A model generated the notes under the pieces. It was not told the origin of the DNA, did no database searches, and worked only from the letters and a program-made list of their open reading frames with translations. Positions 41,913 to 47,617 of a stretch of 47,617 nucleotides of DNA are shown piece by piece. Source of the stretch: Gnetum montanum (taxonomy: Eukaryota; Streptophyta; Gnetopsida; Gnetales; Gnetaceae); NCBI GenBank assembly GCA_015680685.1, contig MNCI01014193.1, positions 4,812-52,428 of the forward strand, written 5' to 3'. The translations under genes were made by a program, and so were the position numbers. How positions within the stretch are numbered: position 1 is the first letter of the stretch; each line of letters starts with the position of its first letter.

Positions 41913-42257
41913 TTTTCACATTTTTTCATGCATTGTCATGTTGTACTATGCTTGGATGTTTGTCTCTATGGGTTGACACTCTCATTTTGATCAAAACCCT
42001 TAGCTACTCACACCCATTCTATGGCTATGCTCTACACTTAGCACCATGAAACACTGATTTGCCACTTAGCACTATTTTGTGTTATTTGCATTTGCATTTC
42101 AATTAAACACGCCACTCCCCAGTTACACCCACCACCCCAATTGCAACCAGCAAAGTCCCTATTCAATCGACAAGATCATTTAGGGTGCTCTACCTCTATT
42201 TTCCAACAATGCCCTCCCACGGAGGTGAGGTTAAGGTTGTGTGTCCGTTGATCCCTT

Positions 42258-42491
42258 GGTGATTCCAGCCACTGACATTTTCGATTGTTACAGTTTTTGG
42301 CACTGGAAGGAGAGCTTGCCATTTCCTTCTACATTTTTTGATTGGCACTTAACCAAAACTCTAGATGCTTTGGTGGTGATTCCAGCTACGGATATTTTCA
42401 ATCATTACAGTTTTTAGCGCTAGAAGGAGGGCTCGCCATTTTCTTCTACATTTTTTGATTAGAACTTAACCAAAACTCTAGATGCTTTGGA
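42258..42491 (+). repeat. 117-bp tandem duplication that duplicates the putative PBS of RE-6
   Basis: Copies 42258-42374 and 42375-42491. Each carries the PBS-like segment (TTTTTGGCACTGGAAGGAG at about 42294 and TTTTTAGCGCTAGAAGGAG at 42411) and ends in CTAGATGCTTTGG. The identity of the primer tRNA is not determined. Confidence 0.75.
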
Positions 42492-42540
42492 GAGCATAAC
42501 AAGTTCTCAAAGTGTAGCAAGCTCCAACGTAGCACCAGAG

Positions 42541-42770
42541 TTAACCATTTTCATATTTATCATTTTTTCTACATTTTCATATTTAGCATTTTTTCTACCT
42601 TTTCATACTTAGCCAAATTTTCTACATTTTTACACTAAGTCAATTTTTTGTAGTTTCCATACTTAGCCATTTTTCTACATTTTTGTACTTAGCCATTTTT
42701 TTTGCTACAAGTAGACTTAGTCATTTTTCTACAATTTTCAAAGTTAGCCATTTTTTTCAAACAACTCTCA
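42541..42770 (+). repeat. About 30-bp minisatellite in RE-6 leader
   Basis: About eight degenerate units of the type CTTAGCCATTTTTCTACATTT. They lie between the PBS-like sites and the gag start at 42789. AT-rich, with no coding sense. Confidence 0.75.
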
Positions 42771-42788
42771 TAACCCAATCTGTGAACA

Positions 42789-45010
42789 TGAATCTAGATC
42801 AACCTTCCACGTCGGTGTCTAATACATTTGACACCAAGATCTACCCAAAGCATGTCGCACTAAGCTACGAACAATACAATTTTTTTGTGCCAAAATCCAA
42901 GCAAGATTACCAGTGGATTACATTGATTTAGAGGCAAGATAGGACTACAAACAAGTCCATCGAGATGGATGAGAATACAACCTTACCTTGTTCAATATAA
43001 TCCCATTCACAGAGTCCTATCATTAGCTGTTATCCAAACTCATTCATGTAAACAGCATGATGTAGGAAAAACCTACCAGGAAGCCTCATCGAAGGAAGAA
43101 GAGGAGTTCGAGGCTTGCTTCAAATGCAAGAGCCTCCTTTGCACTGCCTTCTAACAACTGCTGCCTAGCATGGTCCCTCCTCGATTTGGTACACTTGTCC
43201 CCTCCAAGATGGTGACCATGCCAATTCAGCCTTCCTTACAAGCTACCGTTACATTTTCCCAACCTTAGGCTCACGCAGGGACCACCTCCCAGCCCCAAAT
43301 GATTCAAGCATCCCACATTCCACTTGTCTTATCAACACCCACGACGTCTATCCAACCCACTCATGTGTGGCCCACCTTGGTCACCATGCCCATCATTCAG
43401 CTAACACATCAACTAAATCCATCTGCTAGGACATTAAACTGGCAAACTCCACAACCAATAATCTGATCCTATGCCATACAAAAAATGCAACCCAGCTAAT
43501 GAAACTAGTTGGCACATCCCCAAGCTTGGATCAAGCATTCTAGTTGATCCAAGGCTGGGCGAAGGAGATCAACCAACTCAAGGTTACCTCCTTTGACATC
43601 GTTAAGGTGGTGGACTTCTACTAAGATGATCTCATAAGTCCTACAGTACCACCTCTAACTCTCCCAACTAGGGTCCCACTACCTCAACTCACCAACTACA
43701 ATGGTGAAGGGGACACCAATGCACACTTGGTTACATTTTGATCTGAGTGCCCACTCCTTCAAGCTTGGCCACATACCATCATGTGTGTGTTCCCCATGTC
43801 ACTCATTAGTAAGGCCTTAGACTAGTATCGTGTGCTACCCAAGACCTCAATCTCTTCTTTGGAGGATCTCATAAGCCAATTTATGACATGCTTCAAGTAT
43901 AACCTAAAGCCTGAAGCAATCCTCGACCAACTCATGCAGGTCAACCAAGGGCCCCTAAAGCCCATGCCAAAATTCCTCCAACGCTAGAATGCTGCATTAG
44001 GAAAAATGTGTGAACCCCTAGTAGAGACATGCCTACTGGCCATCTTCAAGGGTGTAGTGAATGACTTCATCAAGTCCAAACTGTATTACCTATCCTAAAG
44101 TCTCTTAGCCAATCCTTTGCCTAAATGAAGGGCATAGAGTCAACGCAAGCTAGTAATGACCTAGCCTACATGGCCTATAGAAACCAACATGTGTGCAAGT
44201 AAAATGCAATAGTGAAAATAGTGGCCACAAGCACAAAAGCAACCAACCGGGGCCCAATGGCTAAGTAGCCCAAGGCCCTAGCTCACAAAGTTACCAACTC
44301 TAGTGCCAACTTGACTACATCGGTAGGGGTTTCCCCAAGGCCCAACTTTGAGCGCAAGGATTGCTCAAAGTATACACCACTACCGATGGAACCCTCTAAA
44401 CTGCTAGAGCAACTCTTAAAAGTTGGGCAAATCTAATACAAACACATATCAAATATTACCTACCAAAAACATGATAGGTACTATAAACTACTAAGGAACC
44501 TTGCCTCAACAGTACCAAACAAGCCCCAAGTCCCACAAGACTTCAAGCTGGACCAATACTATCATTACCATCAAATGTCTGGTCATAGTACAGAAAAATT
44601 TCATGCTTTGCAGAACAAGCTACAAAGAATGATAGAATGGGGCTAACTAGTGCTCAACACAGCGAGCCAATCTAATGCAAACAATCCCCCCTACATCATA
44701 AACTCCATAAGCATAGGTGATAAATCTAAACCTACACAAAAACCTTTTGTGATCCATGTGCCTCCTAGCAAGGCAAGGATCCCATCAACCTCCACAAGCA
44801 AGAGGCATCCCTTTGTTATTAAAGTGCTACCTTGGGCACCCACAAACCCTTTGTGGTCAAGGTTCCATAGCAGTCGTCCCCTAATACGTTAAACTAGCAT
44901 GATGCAACAACAACAACTGCTAAGAAACCTTTTGTCATTAAGATGCCACAACGAGTTGGCCCCACAACAACTCCTAAACCACTATTTATCATAAGGGTAT
45001 CACAGCGTGA
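42789..45010 (+). pseudogene. gag: RE-6 gag
   Basis: Begins near MNLDQPSTSVSNTFDTK. The retrotransposon gag core (about 43690-44100) reads LPQLTNYNGEGDTNAHLVTF, LQAWPHTIMCVFPMSLISKA, a stop at the Trp before YRVLP, SISSLEDLISQFMTCFKYN and VVNDFIKSKLYYL. A knuckle-like segment YYHYHQMSGHSTEKFHALQN (about 44551-44612) corresponds to the common Y-C-x-Y-H...GH-x-T-E-x-C motif, with both Cys changed to aromatic residues. Five degenerate repeats of KPFVIKVP-type peptides follow (44734-45003). Many stops and shifts. Confidence 0.78.
44734..45003 (+). repeat. RE-6 gag peptide repeats (KPFVIKVP-type)
   Basis: Five degenerate units: KPFVIHVPPSKARIP, HPFVIKVLPWAPTN, a frameshifted PFVVKVP, KPFVIKMPQRVGPTTT and PLFIIRVSQRDGPS. 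They lie between gag and protease; Pro/Thr-rich spacing suggests a flexible linker. Confidence 0.65.
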
Positions 45011-45559
45011 TGGCCCCTCACCCACCTAAAGCCCAATAGTGAGAAACATCTCAACCTCTCATTCTTCAAGGGTTGATCCCACTAACAACCCTGGTAGGCC
45101 TACCCAATGACAATGAAAGAGGACAAACAAGTGCCTCATGACCCCTATGGCTAAAGCAAAGGCCATAACCAACAAGAAATAGCCAAACACTGGGGCCCTT
45201 ACACCCAAGTAGGCCAAGCAACCCAAGCCCAAGTCCCCTCCATGAGAGATCCATCTCTCAAGCTACATGAAGGAAGTCAAGGCCAACACAACAGCCGATG
45301 ATAGCAACTTTGTAACTGCACTAACCTAGGTGAAACAAATGCTTAAGCAAAAGAACGCAATGTTGAGCTTGTATGACCTAGTCATAACCTCATCTACTCA
45401 TCACCAAGTGTTGGCTTGGATGTTGGCCTCCATTCCTATTATGAAAGACATCCTTGCATATTAGGCATCCATCCATGTAGTGATGTTGCCCCCTACATCG
45501 TAGGAATCGGGTTCAACATCCCTAGCTTTTCATGACAATGCAGTCAAGATCAACCCTAA

Positions 45560-46150
45560 ACAAGGGGAGGTCACTATAGGTCCACTGTCCATTAGCATAC
45601 ATGTTGAGCAGTGCACGATCTGCAGAGTGCATGTTGACGATGGTGCAGCAACAAATGTAGTCCTGTACTCCATCATTGACAAGCTAGGCCTAGTAGACAA
45701 AATCAGGCCAACCAAAACCACGTGTCTAAAATCCTTCAATGGATCATGTGTCACTGTCAAGGGTACAATCAACTTAGCCTTTATGGTAGGAGATCAATTC
45801 CCCACTAGCATAGATTCCACATACATGTTGAGCAGTGCACGATCTGCAAAGTGCATGTTGACGATGGTGCAGCAACAAATGTGGTCCTGTACTCCATCAT
45901 CGACAAGCTAGGCCTAGTAGACAAAATCAAGCCAACCGAAACCACATGTCTAAAATCCTTCAATGGATCATGTGTCACTGTCAAGGGTACAATCAACTTA
46001 GCCTTTATGGTAGAAGATCAATTGCCCACTAGCATAGATTTCATTGTTATAGACAAGATGCCAAGCTTCAACCTAATCCTGGACAAGCCTTAGCTGGTCC
46101 AACTATGGGTCATCTCCTCTTCCATCCACCAAGAAGTCCACCTCCCATAC
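45560..46150 (+). pseudogene. RE-6 aspartic protease with duplicated active-site segment
   Basis: Retropepsin-like: VHVDDGAATNVVLYSIIDKL with the catalytic D-x-G-A type loop (45627-45690), SFNGSCVTVKGTINLAFMV (about 45735-45788), and after the second copy FIVIDKMPSFNLILDKP (46042-46090) plus HQEVHLPYKG. A 224-bp direct duplication (45596-45819 and 45820-46043) repeats the active-site half. Because 224 is not a multiple of three, it shifts the frame. Copies differ at only a handful of sites, so the event is recent relative to the rest of the decay. No RT follows. Confidence 0.8.
45596..46043 (+). repeat. 224-bp tandem duplication in RE-6 protease
   Basis: Both copies begin CATACATGTTGAGCAGTGCA and end near CTAGCATAGATT. 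Identity by eye is in the mid-90s percent, far above that of the other repeats here. Confidence 0.9.
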
Positions 46151-46820
46151 AAAGGTGGTTAAGTTATCATCCACGGTGATAACATCCCCCCTCCGACAAC
46201 CCACAACATAGACATGGAGCAAATGTCAGAGTTGGAGTTTCTTGGTGATGCACCTATGACAACCAACACAACGGCTAAGGCTAACACACCTAAATGAGTG
46301 GTTGAAGCCAATAGCCTCCCAGAGGATCCTAAGCCATGTGCACCCCCTAATCCACACCCAGTTAGGAAGCAACTACGTGACCAAGACTTTCCCTTGGCCA
46401 AAAACATGCTAAGCACCTACCTACCCTTTGCCTCCACTTGCCATGCATTTTTTACTTTTGTTTACATCACACTAGCCTATGCATTTACATTTTTCCTACT
46501 TGCTTAGATCACGCATTTTGTTTAGTTCATATATTTTTTACTTTTTTTACGCATCCATTCACTTAGCTTATGCATTGCATTTGAAAAACATCAAAAACAC
46601 ATAAAAAACATAAAACTACAAAAACACATGGCCCGAAAAGGCCTTAAACTAGCCCATAGCCTGGAATGGCCTAAAACTATCGCTTTTTGCATTACTTTGC
46701 TTTTAACATTTTTTATGACAAGTGTCACTTGATGTTATTTTTCTAGTTATTTTTTACAAGATCTTGTAGGCACACAGCATGACTACGCATGTAGCATCAC
46801 ACCTCACACAAGCAAAGCAA
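46151..46820 (+). other. RE-6 protease tail and start of 3' non-coding region
   Basis: After the protease a Pro/Thr-rich tail reads MEQMSELEFLGDAP and PEDPKPCAPPNPHPVRKQL (to about 46440). From about 46440 the sequence is T-rich and then carries GGCCTTAAACTAGCCCATAG-like units that foreshadow the following array. I see no further gene. Confidence 0.55.
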
Positions 46821-47044
46821 GCACAAAATGTTTACTATGATGTTAAATTAGCACAAAATATCTTTGGTCTATGACATTAAGCTAGCACCCACAGCATGGT
46901 CCACTATGACCTTAAACTAGCAATCCACCATCTACTACGACGTTAAACTAGCACACAACAGTCTACTAAGACTATAAACTAGCACATCATGTTTTTCTAG
47001 GACCTTAAACTAGTACATCATGCGGTCCACCAAGATCTAAAACT
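46821..47044 (+). repeat. Minisatellite in RE-6 3' region, 7 units of about 30-36 bp
   Basis: Units start GCACA or similar and end GACCTTAAACTA or similar; about seven in tandem with moderate divergence. Two related units occur earlier near 46636-46680. Confidence 0.8.
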
Positions 47045-47617
47045 GGGTTCACAGTTCAACACACATAGTTCTGCGAATAAGCAAGTGTTAATACTTTCAA
47101 CCTTCTATCATCCACCCACACCTCTTGAGCAGGGTGGGGTGGGGCATTGCAATTTTAGAATAAAGTTCACGTTGATAAGAAAAATTCCTCTAGAAAATTT
47201 GTAGCATCACCACCCTTAGCATCTTGTTGATCCTCCAGAGATGCCTTCAGGCATCTTGCTGACCTTCCAGAGCTATCACCACCATCTCTAGTCATCTTAA
47301 TTGAAGCTCTAACCATCAACATCACCTACTAGAGAACTAACAGTACTATGGCCGAGCCACAATACTACCATCCTTCAACCCTCACCATTGCCTAGGCCAG
47401 GAAGTGTTGGTGACTATTTGGGACGCGACCGCCAACGAGTGTCCTCGAACAGGATTTAGGTGCCTGCTGGTCTCTGGCAACACCAAGGCCCAGATACCTC
47501 CAAATAAACTCAGTAGTTAATGTGAGTATGTGTGTGTGCTGTTGCGGCGTGTGGTTGTGTAAAATGTAACAATTGCATTGTGTGTGAACTACAAATGACT
47601 TACTTTAAAGAGATTCA
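47045..47617 (+). other. RE-6 3' region with G-rich tract, window end
   Basis: AGGGTGGGGTGGGGCA at 47131-47146 may be the polypurine tract, in which case the 3' LTR starts near 47147. I could not confirm this by matching it to 41466-42290. A short dispersed duplication (CCAGAG...TGCCTTCAGGCATCTTGCTGA, near 47208-47270) and a TGTGTGTG-rich stretch near 47528 are the only other features. Confidence 0.4.

Larger units (their letters stand above)
41466..47617 (+). mobile_element. RE-6: second Ty3/gypsy family, gag-protease only in the visible part
   Basis: A plus-strand element unlike RE-1 to RE-5. The 5' region (41466 to about 42290) is probably LTR and contains a 196-bp tandem duplication. It is followed by a PBS-like TTTTTGGCACTGGAAGGAG, a 5' leader with short repeats, gag (42789-45000), protease (45560-46150), a 3' non-coding region with a minisatellite (46821-47044) and a G-rich tract (47131-47146) that may be the PPT. 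No RT, RNase H or integrase is seen, so it looks non-autonomous. I could not match two LTRs inside the window, so its edges are tentative. It is less AT-rich than the other elements. Confidence 0.6.

Noticed and set aside
46821-47044. CRISPR-like repeat array
   Set aside because: Units are adjacent without unique spacers and lie in a plant retrotransposon; it is a minisatellite.

Overview
This is nuclear DNA of a plant with a large, repeat-rich genome. It is AT-rich and full of old nested LTR retrotransposons, with no recognisable host gene. Decay is almost all transitions, as expected for heavily cytosine-methylated plant DNA. A gymnosperm or another giant-genome seed plant fits, but the sequence does not settle the species.

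Layout, from matching LTR ends, primer sites, polypurine tracts and target-site duplications. I call the elements RE-1 to RE-6. A LINE endonuclease relic (about 555-1090) flanks RE-1 (+, from 1135). RE-1 is split inside its gag gene by RE-2 (-, 2886-35090). RE-2 is split by RE-3 (-, 4465-23606), and RE-3 is split by RE-4 (+, 5641-14753, TSD ACAAC). RE-1 resumes at 35091 and is cut again at 40587 by RE-5 (-), of which only the 3' LTR and polypurine tract are visible. From about 41466 to the end lies RE-6 (+), a different Ty3/gypsy family.

RE-1 to RE-4 (and by its ends RE-5) belong to one Tat/Athila-like Ty3/gypsy assemblage. Where the ends are intact, LTRs begin TGATGAG and end CTCATCA. The PBS is a decayed complement of tRNA-Asp, the 3' PPT reads CATGGGGGTA, and the integrase ends in a GPY/F module without a chromodomain. 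RE-2 and RE-3 carry gag, protease, RT, RNase H and integrase. RE-4 carries only gag, and RE-1 only gag plus protease. These two look like non-autonomous partners. RE-6 also shows only gag and protease.

The most unusual feature is the 3' half of RE-1, RE-2 and RE-4. After the polyprotein come a T-rich spacer, an LTR-like internal promoter (short palindromic repeats followed by a TATA box), a leader, a predicted 251-303 nt intron, and a second ORF. ORF2 has a conserved N-terminal domain, a long coiled coil and a conserved C-terminal motif. The repeats before the internal TATA match the repeat dialect of the same element's own LTR U3 rather than that of its relatives. This suggests concerted evolution of two promoters inside one transposon.

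Caveats: all calls are by eye. Every ORF is broken by stops and frameshifts. A 181-bp perfect inverted repeat bounded by single Ns (19538-19936) looks like an assembly error.
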